DNA of 7,229 bases from Firmicutes bacterium ADurb.Bin467 (GCA_002068815.1 MWAC01000019.1:1-7229), one strand, 5' to 3'. Positions 1-7,061 are shown, counted from the first letter of the stretch. Numbers and translations: made by a program. Notes: generated by a model not told the origin, from the sequence alone.

Positions 1-789
1 TTGGACGACTACGTCTCCCGCGTGATGGAGGCCTGCGGCCTGCCGAAGTACTACAAGAGCCGCTACCCGCACGAGTTCTCCGGCGGCCAGCGCCAGCGCA
101 TCTGCATCGCGCGCGCCCTGGCGCTGAACCCGGATTTCATCGTCTGCGACGAGCCGGTCTCGGCGCTCGACGTGTCCATTCAGGCGCAGGTGATCAACCT
201 GCTGCGCGACCTGCAGAGGGAATATGGGCTGACGTATCTGTTCATATCGCACGATCTGTCGGTTGTAGAGCACATCTCCGACACGCTGGGCGTGATGTAT
301 CTCGGAAACATCGTCGAGTTTGCGGAGACGGAGATGCTGTTCAGCCGGCCGCTGCACCCCTACACGCGGGCGCTTCTCTCCGCCATCCCGGTTCCCGATC
401 CGGACTACAAGATGGACCGGATACTTCTCAAGGGCAGCATTCCGTCCCCGACGAAGCCCCCGAACGGCTGCAAATTCCACACGCGCTGCGAGGAGTGCAT
501 GGACATCTGCACGCGCGTCGCGCCGGACTTCCGGGAGATCGAGCCGGGGCACTACTGCGCCTGCCATCTGTACGGCGGCGCCGACACGATGTCGGGCGTC
601 AGCGCGGCGCACATGCCCTGGTATTCCGACCGCGCTTCAAGGCGCGAGGAGGGGAAGATGCGGCTGTCGCGCGGCGAGATGCGCTCGGTGATCGCCGGCG
701 CGCTGGGCGCGTCGCTGCTGGTCGCGCTCGTGTTCGCCGGGGTCTTCGCGGGGTTCATATTGTTTCTCGAAATGATCGTGTTCAAATGA
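1..789 (+). CDS. Oligopeptide/dipeptide ABC transporter ATP-binding protein (OppF/DppF-like), 5'-truncated, with membrane-spanning C-terminal tail
   Basis: ATPase subunit of a peptide importer, acting at the cytoplasmic face of the membrane. Only the C-terminal part is present: the Walker A region lies before the window, so the TTG at base 1 is not a real start. Visible are the ABC signature SGGQRQR (residues 27-33), Walker B FIVCDEP (46-52, D50/E51), D-loop SALD (54-57) and switch histidine H84. The Opp/Dpp C-terminal domain follows: [15 protein letters not shown] (about 116-130), then a Cys-rich stretch with C157, C163, C166, C170, C186 and C188, resembling the cluster-binding cysteines of this family. 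Family members normally end soon after the ACHL motif (187-190). Here about 70 more residues follow, with a hydrophobic helix at about 229-259. The family is certain; the OppF versus DppF label and the substrate are not. No promoter is visible because the gene starts upstream. Confidence 0.92.
   Translation: MDDYVSRVMEACGLPKYYKSRYPHEFSGGQRQRICIARALALNPDFIVCDEPVSALDVSIQAQVINLLRDLQREYGLTYLFISHDLSVVEHISDTLGVMYLGNIVEFAETEMLFSRPLHPYTRALLSAIPVPDPDYKMDRILLKGSIPSPTKPPNGCKFHTRCEECMDICTRVAPDFREIEPGHYCACHLYGGADTMSGVSAAHMPWYSDRASRREEGKMRLSRGEMRSVIAGALGASLLVALVFAGVFAGFILFLEMIVFK
658..789 (+). other. Possible internal in-frame start encoding a 43-residue membrane peptide
   Basis: Inside the ABC ATPase frame, ATG 658 is preceded by a strong Shine-Dalgarno run AGGAGGGG (647-654). 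The 43 codons from there to the shared stop encode a short basic N-terminus (MRLSRGEMR) and one strongly hydrophobic segment. This could be a separately made single-span membrane peptide, or simply the tail of the ATPase with a chance ribosome site. The tail starts where homology to the ATPase family has ended, which fits an appended small gene fused in frame. This is inference from sequence only. Confidence 0.3.
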
Positions 790-823
790 CAACGCGGCCG
801 CCGTTTGCACGGCGGCCGTTGTC
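788..823. terminator. Hairpin between convergent genes, possible bidirectional terminator
   Basis: The inverted repeat CGGCCGCC / GGCGGCCG has an 8-base loop (GTTTGCAC). It is extended outward by GACAA / TTGTC after a two-base bulge. It overlaps the ABC gene stop and lies 24 bases past the GntR stop on the other strand. Neither side has a good T-run, so this is a weak or factor-assisted terminator candidate placed by position and stem strength. Confidence 0.45.
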
Positions 824-846
824 GGGAAACCATGATCGGCTCCCCG

Positions 847-1584
847 TCAGCTCTGCTGGAACACATCCTTCCAGTAGAGGAAGTGGTCGTTGATCGCGTC
901 CACGATGCGCGCCTTGTCGCGCCGGACGATGACCTCGTAGATGTTTTTGTGCAGCTCCAGCATGTAGTCCAGCTCGCCCCGCCGGATGAACACCGCGACC
1001 GCCCTTTCCCGGGTCGGCCTCGCCACGCGTTCGACGACGAACGATATCTTCTCCATCAGCGGATTCGCGGCGATGCGCTGAAGCTCGCCGTGAAACGCGA
1101 TGTCGGCCATCATGACGGCCTCCGTGGTCGGGTTTTTCCGGATGGTGTTCTCCATGTAGGTCAGCGATTTTTTCAGCCGGGCGAGGTCCTGCTTCGTCGC
1201 CTTCTCGATCGACAGCTCCATCACGCCGACCTCGAACACATGCCGAAGCTCCATGACCGCGGGGGTGGAGCCGCCCTCGAGCACCATGCCGTAGACCATC
1301 GGGTCGAGCATGCGGTCCGAGAAGCCGTCCGCGACGAACGTGCCCTCGGCGCGCCGGATCACGAGCAGGCCCATCGTCACGAGCGCCTTGATCGCCTCCC
1401 GAACCGAATTCCGGCCGACGCCCATCGACTCGGACAGCTCGGTCTCGGTCGGAATCCTCTGCCCGGGCTTCAATTGGCCGTTCATGATCGCGTCCGTCAG
1501 CCGCGCGATGATGCGGTCGACGATCGATTTTTGCCGCATGGGCCGGAGCAGCCGGCCCGCCTTTGTCGCATTCTTCTTTTCCAT
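847..1584 (-). CDS. GntR-family transcriptional regulator, FadR subfamily (FCD domain)
   Basis: DNA-binding repressor or activator that usually responds to a carboxylic-acid-type metabolite. The 245-residue product has a winged helix at about residues 20-85 (KSIVDRIIARLTDAI, GQRIPTETELSESMGVGRNSVREA, LVIRRAEGTFVAD). An all-helical FCD ligand domain follows (about 95-243), with the metal-ligand set D161, H165, H212 and H234. ATG 1584 is preferred: AAAGG (1595-1599) lies 10 bases upstream. ATG 1593 has only one base of spacing, and a start at 1671 would read into the insertion sequence. The gene is convergent with the peptide transporter ATPase, so a link to peptide uptake is possible but not shown. 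The inferred insertion-sequence edge is about 17 bases upstream of the start codon, so the native promoter is probably displaced. Effector and targets cannot be told from the sequence. Confidence 0.92.
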   Translation of the reverse strand: MEKKNATKAGRLLRPMRQKSIVDRIIARLTDAIMNGQLKPGQRIPTETELSESMGVGRNSVREAIKALVTMGLLVIRRAEGTFVADGFSDRMLDPMVYGMVLEGGSTPAVMELRHVFEVGVMELSIEKATKQDLARLKKSLTYMENTIRKNPTTEAVMMADIAFHGELQRIAANPLMEKISFVVERVARPTRERAVAVFIRRGELDYMLELHKNIYEVIVRRDKARIVDAINDHFLYWKDVFQQS

Positions 1585-1650
1585 TATGACCATACCTTTC
1601 TGGCACCAACGAGTAATGAAACCTTGTTGATGCGCAATAACGTAGTGTGA

Positions 1651-1659
1651 GTTATACCA
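1651..1659 (-). promoter_or_regulatory. Leftward extended -10 box in the insertion-sequence left end, possible promoter for the GntR regulator
   Basis: The minus strand reads TGGTATAAC, a TGn extension plus a 5/6 match to TATAAT. No good -35 hexamer lies 16-18 bases upstream, so activity would depend on the extended -10. A transcript would begin near 1644 and reach the GntR start about 60 bases later. If the boundaries are right, this outward promoter belongs to the mobile element and has replaced the native one. Confidence 0.35.
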
Positions 1660-1660
1660 C

Positions 1661-1679
1661 AACACAGGCAATCTGTGTT
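1661..1679. repeat. Perfect 7-bp inverted repeat AACACAG/CTGTGTT with 5-base spacer
   Basis: AACACAG (1661-1667), spacer GCAAT, CTGTGTT (1673-1679). As RNA it makes a 7-bp stem with a five-base loop directly before the two larger hairpins of the left end, in the position of the 5' stem-loop of a bridge RNA. As DNA it could instead be an operator next to the leftward -10 box. Confidence 0.6.
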
Positions 1680-1890
1680 ACAGTACGAGTGGAGGCGCAG
1701 ATAGACAACAGAGCACGCGGAGGCAGGTGGACCGCGTAATACGCGAATCCGCTCCATTATCAGTCGCCGGGCGCCCATACATGCATCAATGAGTTGGACA
1801 TGCGCTTGCGTTGGCGAGTGCAGTAGCCTGTAAACTTATCTGTGTCAAGACGTTACTCGTTTTTAGGCAGGGCACCCTGTCCCTGTCTGC
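1661..1890 (+). ncRNA. Putative IS110 bridge RNA (guide RNA) in the left end
   Basis: In IS110 elements an RNA from the long non-coding end pairs with both donor and target DNA and directs the recombinase. By eye this segment folds into three parts. First, a stem-loop at 1661-1679. Second, a hairpin whose outer stem is 1688-1697 with 1750-1758 (AGUGGAG-g-CG / CGCUCCAUU) and inner stem 1715-1720 with 1732-1737 (ACGCGG/CCGCGU), leaving loop strands 1698-1714 and 1738-1749 as the possible target loop. Third, a hairpin closed by 1796-1803 with 1872-1882 (GGACAUGC / GCA-ccc-UGUCC). The third encloses 1805-1815, which matches the right end, and 1851-1861, which is complementary to the left end, as donor guides should be. 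RNA ends are approximate and no clear promoter was found. Two local stems compete with this fold (1801-1808/1815-1822 and 1815-1819/1855-1859). Confidence 0.5.
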
Positions 1891-1891
1891 G

Positions 1892-1913
1892 CCTTCCAAT
1901 CTAGACTGGGAGG
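1892..1913 (+). promoter_or_regulatory. Hairpin sequestering the transposase Shine-Dalgarno
   Basis: CCUUCCA (1892-1898) can pair with UGGGAGG (1907-1913), a 7-bp stem with one U-G pair. The 3' arm contains the GGAGG ribosome site of the transposase, 9 bases before ATG 1923. The loop contains the palindrome TCTAGA. Such a fold would keep transposase translation low, a common theme in insertion sequences; it is predicted here, not shown. Confidence 0.4.
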
Positions 1914-1922
1914 TGCTATGCT

Positions 1923-3206
1923 ATGGGGCGACTGAAAATCGTCTACCCTGTCTGCTGCGGTATGGATGTGCACCGCGACTTTGTGATTGCGTGTATCGCG
2001 ACCACAAACAGTCAGGGCGTCACGGACTACTTGAGCAAGCGGTTCTCAACCTATTCGGGAGGGTTGCGAGACCTGGCTGCTTGGCTCCTTGCGAACAACT
2101 GTAAGGACGTTTGCATGGAATCCACCGGAAAGTATTGGTTCCCCGTCCAAAACATCCTTGAAAAAAGCTGTAACGTGGTGGTCAGCCATCCCAAGTTTGT
2201 CAAAGCTATCAAGGGCAAGAAGACCGACAAGAAGGATGCCATGTGGATTGCCGACCTCTTTAAGCACGACCTCGTGCGCGGCAGCTTCATTCCTCCGGAA
2301 GAGATCCGTCAACTCCGCGATCTGTGCCGCTACTGGGTCAAGCTGACCGCCTACAACACAGGCGAGAAGAACCGCGCTCAGAACTGCCTCACCGTCTCCA
2401 ACTTGAAGCTCGATAGCGTGTTCAGCAACGTGTTCTGCAAGAGCGCGTCCGCTATCATCAGCCATATGCTGGAGCATCCGGGCGAACAGTTCCCTGTCGC
2501 GCCGTTCGTACATCCCAGATGCAAGTCCCCCATCGAAGACATTCAAGCCGCCGTTGACGGCGCTTTCAGCCCTTGGCAAGCCGAGAAGCTAATGGTCATC
2601 CGCACACACATGGATGATCTGGCGTCGCTCAAGCAATCGCTCGAAGCCCTCATTTTCAAACTCGCCCAGCCGTTCACGCGCCAAATCGAACTGCTGCTCA
2701 CTGTCCCGGGCATATCCGAGCCGATGACAGCCATCCGCATCATCGCTGAAATCGGCGCGGATATGTCCCAGTTTGAGTCCTCCAAACATCTGTGCTCCTG
2801 GGCCGGACTCACCCCGCAGAACAACGAGAGCGCCGGGAAGAAGAAAACCACCCGCATTGGCAAAGCCGGACAGTATATCAAGCCCCTCCTGCTCCAGTGC
2901 GCCATTGCCGCCTGCAACCCTCGTTCCAAGCGCTACCCGCAGATCCTCGCCAAATACCAGCAACTCTATAAGCGTCGCGGAAAGAAGAAAGCCAGAATCG
3001 CCATCTCTCGTAGACTACTGACCGCCATTTTCCACATGCTCCTAAATGATGAACCCTATGCTCCTTTCGAAGCGTCCGCAAGACACACTATCCCCGATAG
3101 CCGTGTCCTGACTCCCGATCAGGCGCTCGCTTTGCTTCGTGCTAATGGTTACATCATTCAAGAGCCTCCCGTAGTCGCCCCCGCAGGGATCGCTTCATCC
3201 GGCTGA
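1923..3206 (+). CDS. IS110-family transposase (RNA-guided DEDD/serine recombinase)
   Basis: Catalyses cut-and-join movement of the element. The 427-residue protein has an N-terminal RuvC-like DEDD domain: D15 in GMDVHRDF, E66 in CMESTGKYW, and D102 and D105 in TDKKDAMWIADL. A helical linker follows (about 130-250), then the C-terminal Transposase_20 domain (about 255-375) with LLTVPGIS, CSWAGLTPQNNESAGKKK and the conserved serine S303 thought to act in strand exchange. All key residues are present and the frame is intact, so it could be active. Start ATG 1923 has GGAGG at 1909-1913. An overlapping ATG at 1918 in another frame gives only five codons. The product is typical in length for the longer IS110 transposases of Clostridia-type bacteria. 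It is expected to work with the RNA encoded immediately upstream. Confidence 0.96.
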   Translation: MGRLKIVYPVCCGMDVHRDFVIACIATTNSQGVTDYLSKRFSTYSGGLRDLAAWLLANNCKDVCMESTGKYWFPVQNILEKSCNVVVSHPKFVKAIKGKKTDKKDAMWIADLFKHDLVRGSFIPPEEIRQLRDLCRYWVKLTAYNTGEKNRAQNCLTVSNLKLDSVFSNVFCKSASAIISHMLEHPGEQFPVAPFVHPRCKSPIEDIQAAVDGAFSPWQAEKLMVIRTHMDDLASLKQSLEALIFKLAQPFTRQIELLLTVPGISEPMTAIRIIAEIGADMSQFESSKHLCSWAGLTPQNNESAGKKKTTRIGKAGQYIKPLLLQCAIAACNPRSKRYPQILAKYQQLYKRRGKKKARIAISRRLLTAIFHMLLNDEPYAPFEASARHTIPDSRVLTPDQALALLRANGYIIQEPPVVAPAGIASSG

Positions 3207-3322
3207 TCCCCACGCTTCTCTTCGCTGCCTTGCGGTGGCTTGTTTTCTTGTGCCTTTTTTTCCGGCTTCCGGCTTATTTTGTTTCAAACTTGAAGCTCCT
3301 CCGAATCCTATGTATTGTTCGT

Positions 3323-3331
3323 ATTATAGCA
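3323..3331 (-). promoter_or_regulatory. Leftward extended -10 promoter, probably the original GntR-regulator promoter
   Basis: The minus strand reads TGCTATAAT, a perfect TGn plus TATAAT. The -35 position (about 3346-3351) reads TTTCCT, which is poor, as is common with extended -10 promoters. Transcription would start near 3316 and now runs into the right end of the insertion sequence. If the element is removed on paper, it leads to the GntR gene through a leader of roughly 90 bases. Confidence 0.45.
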
Positions 3332-3381
3332 TCCGCGGCCGGGAAAGGAAATATTTAACCAAAAATTAAAGGGGATGGGTC

Positions 3382-3410
3382 TTGCCAAAACGGGGGAAAA
3401 TGGATAAACT
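3382..3410 (+). promoter_or_regulatory. groESL sigma-A promoter
   Basis: TTGCCA (3382-3387) and TAAACT (3405-3410) are separated by exactly 17 bases. A transcript would begin near 3417, just ahead of the CIRCE operator, which is the usual arrangement for HrcA-controlled groE operons. Confidence 0.75.
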
Positions 3411-3423
3411 AAGTAGCGTAATC

Positions 3424-3452
3424 GTTAGCACTCAATTTCAGTGAGTGCTAAC
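3424..3452 (+). promoter_or_regulatory. CIRCE operator (HrcA binding site)
   Basis: TTAGCACTC, nine spacer bases, GAGTGCTAA: an exact match to the CIRCE consensus, extended by one more G/C pair on each side. It lies just after the predicted transcription start and 39 bases before groES. HrcA bound here represses groESL until heat or misfolded protein titrates GroEL. The hrcA gene itself is not in the window. Confidence 0.97.
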
Positions 3453-3479
3453 AAAGCGAAGGCTCAAATTACGGTTTAA

Positions 3480-5423
<1,944 letters not shown>

Positions 5424-5438
5424 TCCCCAAATCAAAAC

Positions 5439-5468
5439 GCGCCTCCGGCGGCTGTCCGCCGGGGGCGC
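5439..5468 (+). terminator. Hairpin after groEL, probable terminator or attenuating hairpin
   Basis: A 13-bp stem (5439-5451 with 5456-5468, one T-G pair) with loop CTGT follows the groEL stop by 15 bases. It is followed by TTCAAAATC, not a proper T-run, so some read-through into the HAD gene is likely. An A-rich 5' side gives a modest T-rich tail on the opposite strand. Confidence 0.6.
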
Positions 5469-5488
5469 TTCAAAATCAAGGAGGCACC

Positions 5489-6205
5489 ATGCTGCGCGCC
5501 ATTTTGTTTGACCTGGACGGCACGCTGCTCGCGATGGATCAGGCGGCGTTCGTCTCCGCGTATTTCAAGGAGCTCGCCGCCGCAGCCGCCCCGCTCGGCT
5601 ACGGGAAGGACGAGCTGATCCGGGCGCTCTGGAAGGGCACCGGCGCGATGCTCAAAAACGACGGCCGGAGGACGAACCGCGAGCGGTTTTGGGACGACTT
5701 CGCCGGCGCGTTGGGCGAGCACCGGCGCGCGGACGAGCCGCATTTCGACCGGTTCTACGCAAACGAGTTCGACAACGCGCGCCGCTGCGTCAAGCCCCGA
5801 AAGATCGCGCGGCCCGAGCTCGAGGAGCTTCGGCGCAAGGGTTACATGCTCGCGCTCGCGACGAACCCGATGTTCCCGCGCGCAGGCATCGAGCGCAGGC
5901 TCGACTGGGCCGGGCTCGACGCAAAGCTGTTCGACCACGTCACCGACTACGAAAACGCGCACTTCTCGAAGCCGAACCCCCTCTACTACCGGGAAGTCCT
6001 CGCCGCGATGGATTTGGCGCCGGAGGAGGCGATGATGATCGGCAACAACCCCGTCGACGACATGGCCGCGGCGGAGCTCGGCATAGGCGTGTTCCTCGTG
6101 ACGGATTTTCTGGAAAACGAGCGCGGCGTCGACATATCGCCGTTCCCGCAGGGGGATTACGAACGGATGCTCGGGATGCTCAGGGAGCTTCCGGAAATCC
6201 GGTAG
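5489..6205 (+). CDS. HAD-superfamily hydrolase (phosphatase-like)
   Basis: Probable magnesium-dependent phosphohydrolase in the cytoplasm, 238 residues. All four HAD motifs are visible: motif I FDLDGTL with nucleophile D8 and D10, motif II at LATN (T125), motif III lysine K161 in HFSKPNPLYY, and motif IV GNNPVDD with D190 and D191. Between motifs I and II an alpha-helical cap (about 15-100) suggests the C1-capped, beta-phosphoglucomutase-like branch. AAGGAGG lies 6 bases upstream of the ATG. It follows groEL by 65 bases with a hairpin between and no clear promoter, so it may be expressed by read-through from groESL. The substrate cannot be inferred. Its 3' end is followed by a strong terminator. 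Confidence 0.93.
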   Translation: MLRAILFDLDGTLLAMDQAAFVSAYFKELAAAAAPLGYGKDELIRALWKGTGAMLKNDGRRTNRERFWDDFAGALGEHRRADEPHFDRFYANEFDNARRCVKPRKIARPELEELRRKGYMLALATNPMFPRAGIERRLDWAGLDAKLFDHVTDYENAHFSKPNPLYYREVLAAMDLAPEEAMMIGNNPVDDMAAAELGIGVFLVTDFLENERGVDISPFPQGDYERMLGMLRELPEIR

Positions 6206-6215
6206 GCGCAAATCC

Positions 6216-6245
6216 GAGGCCGCCCGCGAGGGCGGCCTCTTTCTT
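6216..6245 (+). terminator. Rho-independent terminator after the HAD hydrolase gene
   Basis: A perfect 10-bp stem, GAGGCCGCCC / GGGCGGCCTC, with tetraloop GCGA is followed at once by TTTCTT. It lies 10 bases past the HAD stop and 31 bases past the end of the convergent membrane-protein gene. Confidence 0.92.
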
Positions 6246-6276
6246 ATGTATCTCGCCTTGTCTTTTGTAGAAATTT

Positions 6277-6786
6277 TCAGCCCGGCTGGTACGGCTCCAC
6301 GCCGCACACCGCACAGGGCAGGTATCCCGAGAAATGCGCGACCGCGGGCGTCAGCTTCACGCTGTACCAGGCGACGTACTTGCAGTCGACCTTGTGGTAG
6401 TACCGGCCGTTCTCGTTCGCGTACACATACCGCTCGGCGACCTCCTCGATCTCCGAGAGCACCGGCGCGGCGCCGGCCGCGGGGATGCCGTAGCCGCGGT
6501 AGTTGACGTCGTACGCCTTCGGAAGCTCCGGGCCGAACACCTCCGCGTCCGGCTTCGCGCCGACGAGCTCGACGCCGCCGGCAACCCGCGCGGGCGGGGA
6601 CGTCTGCGGCAAGAGCACCGCCGCCGTCAGAAGCACGAAGCACGCCGTGATTGCCAGCTTGACCGCCGGGTGCCAGCGCGCGCTGCGCCACATCAGGAGC
6701 AGGCCGTAGGGGAAACAAACAAGAAGGCACAAAACCGCCTTCCGATTTGTCGCCCTGTTTCTGCCTCGAACGGGCGGATTCCGCAT
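6277..6786 (-). CDS. Hypothetical two-helix membrane protein with C-terminal H-x3-C...C-x2-C module
   Basis: I do not recognise a named family for the whole protein (169 residues). It has a basic N-terminus, two hydrophobic segments (about 17-33 and 41-60) separated by a short basic turn, a spacer of about 50 residues, and a compact C-terminal module: YYHKVDCKYV, then about 17 residues, then GYLPCAVC. The pattern H131, C135, C158, C161 resembles the small Ada-like zinc-binding modules at the ends of some nucleases and surface proteins, so a bound metal is a reasonable guess. With both termini probably on the same side, the module's location is unclear. Start ATG 6786 is chosen because GAGGAG lies 6 bases upstream; an open frame continues to 6960 but overlaps the promoter and has no ribosome site. 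Expressed from its own promoter and convergent with the HAD gene. Confidence 0.75.
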   Translation of the reverse strand: MRNPPVRGRNRATNRKAVLCLLVCFPYGLLLMWRSARWHPAVKLAITACFVLLTAAVLLPQTSPPARVAGGVELVGAKPDAEVFGPELPKAYDVNYRGYGIPAAGAAPVLSEIEEVAERYVYANENGRYYHKVDCKYVAWYSVKLTPAVAHFSGYLPCAVCGVEPYQPG

Positions 6787-6800
6787 GTTCCGCTCCTCGT

Positions 6801-6820
6801 TTCGCCATATTTCGCCAAAT
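6801..6820. repeat. Tandem 10-bp imperfect repeat in the membrane-protein gene leader
   Basis: TTCGCCATAT is followed directly by TTCGCCAAAT, 9 of 10 identical. It lies between the predicted -10 box and the ribosome site of the minus-strand gene, one helical turn apart, so it could bind a regulator. No protein is implied by the sequence. Confidence 0.5.
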
Positions 6821-6832
6821 TCCCCATAGAGT

Positions 6833-6861
6833 ATTGTAATATGGCGCGCGCGTTCCGTAAA
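6833..6861 (-). promoter_or_regulatory. Promoter for the minus-strand membrane-protein gene
   Basis: On the minus strand, TTTACG (6856-6861) and TACAAT (6833-6838) are separated by 17 bases. The -10 matches the consensus at 5 of 6 positions; the -35 is weaker. The transcript would start near 6826, about 40 bases before ATG 6786. Confidence 0.6.
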
Positions 6862-6943
6862 CAAAAACGGAGGGAATTCAAAAAAATGTACCATCGCGAT
6901 AATATCTGCAATACATCCGTAATATAATGTCGATGAGGAACCC

Positions 6944-6979
6944 GCGCGCCCCGAGCACAATATGTTGTAGCGGGCGCGC
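6944..6979. other. Strong imperfect hairpin in the intergenic region before the J-domain gene
   Basis: GCGCGCCC (6944-6951) pairs with GGGCGCGC (6972-6979). After small bulges, GC/GC and ACAA/TTGT pair below a TATG loop, giving about 14 pairs. No T-run follows on either strand, so it is not a standard terminator. A TATAAT box at 6923-6928 lies just upstream on the plus strand. The rest of 6862-7003 shows nothing else I can name. Confidence 0.4.
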
Positions 6980-7003
6980 AGGATCGATCTATATGCTGTA
7001 GCC

Positions 7004-7032
7004 TTGACAACCGCCGGGCGAGGTGCTATACT
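7004..7032 (+). promoter_or_regulatory. Near-consensus promoter of the J-domain gene
   Basis: TTGACA (7004-7009), a 17-base spacer, and TATACT (7027-7032), with a TG one base before the -10 box. All elements are close to the sigma-A/sigma-70 ideal, so strong constitutive expression is expected. Predicted start is near 7039, about 23 bases before the ATG. No CIRCE is present here, unlike groESL. Confidence 0.88.
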
Positions 7033-7061
7033 GGCTCTACTTTCCAGATGGGGAGGATTGG

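Larger units (their letters stand above)
1601..3239 (+). mobile_element. IS110-family insertion sequence, apparently complete (about 1.64 kb)
   Basis: The unit holds one transposase gene, about 320 non-coding bases on the left and only 33 on the right. That matches the IS110 group, which carries its guide RNA upstream of the transposase and lacks long terminal inverted repeats. Boundaries are inferred, not proven. TGGC occurs at 1601-1604 and 3236-3239, and adjoining bases match opposite strands of a large hairpin in the left-end RNA: 3229-3239 versus 1805-1815 in the same sense, 10/11; 1608-1618 versus 1851-1861 complementary over 11 with one G-T wobble. Base composition inside is visibly less GC-rich than in the neighbouring groEL and HAD genes, consistent with transfer. 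The element lies between the GntR regulator and groESL without breaking either coding region. Presence of an IS110 element is near certain; exact ends are moderate. Confidence 0.75.

Noticed and set aside
805..1650. 281-codon plus-strand frame opposite the GntR regulator
   Set aside because: Composition is His/Asp/Arg-rich without domain motifs; the opposite strand encodes a clear FadR-type protein with all expected residues.
1645..1663. Imperfect palindrome around TTATACC as a FadR-type operator
   Set aside because: Only about half of the symmetric positions match, and it lies inside the inferred mobile element, so it is unlikely to be the native autoregulatory site of the GntR protein.
1590..1780. 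CCATAC in the left flank (1590-1595) and in the RNA (1775-1780) as a left target guide
   Set aside because: Six bases only, too far from the inferred core and outside the internal loop of the first hairpin.
1806..1834. TTGCGT / TGTAAA with 17-base spacing as a transposase promoter
   Set aside because: Both boxes are weak and lie in the middle of the predicted donor-binding hairpin.
1918..1935. Five-codon frame (M-L-W-G-D) overlapping the transposase start
   Set aside because: Only 4 bases from the ribosome site and too short to judge; more likely a by-product of the ATG-rich start region.
3224..3239. GCTGCC-ttgc-GGTGGC hairpin after the transposase as a terminator
   Set aside because: The 6-bp stem needs two G-U pairs and the T-rich stretch is not immediate; the same bases are better explained as the right end recognised by the donor guide.
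3240..3302. Short minus-strand frame after GGAGGAG in the leader of the displaced promoter
   Set aside because: It needs a TTG start, is lysine-rich without features, and would only exist in the reconstructed empty site.
5432..6808. 458-codon minus-strand frame across the HAD gene and the membrane-protein gene
   Set aside because: Overlaps two better-supported genes and a strong terminator; Arg/Ala-rich shadow product without recognisable motifs.
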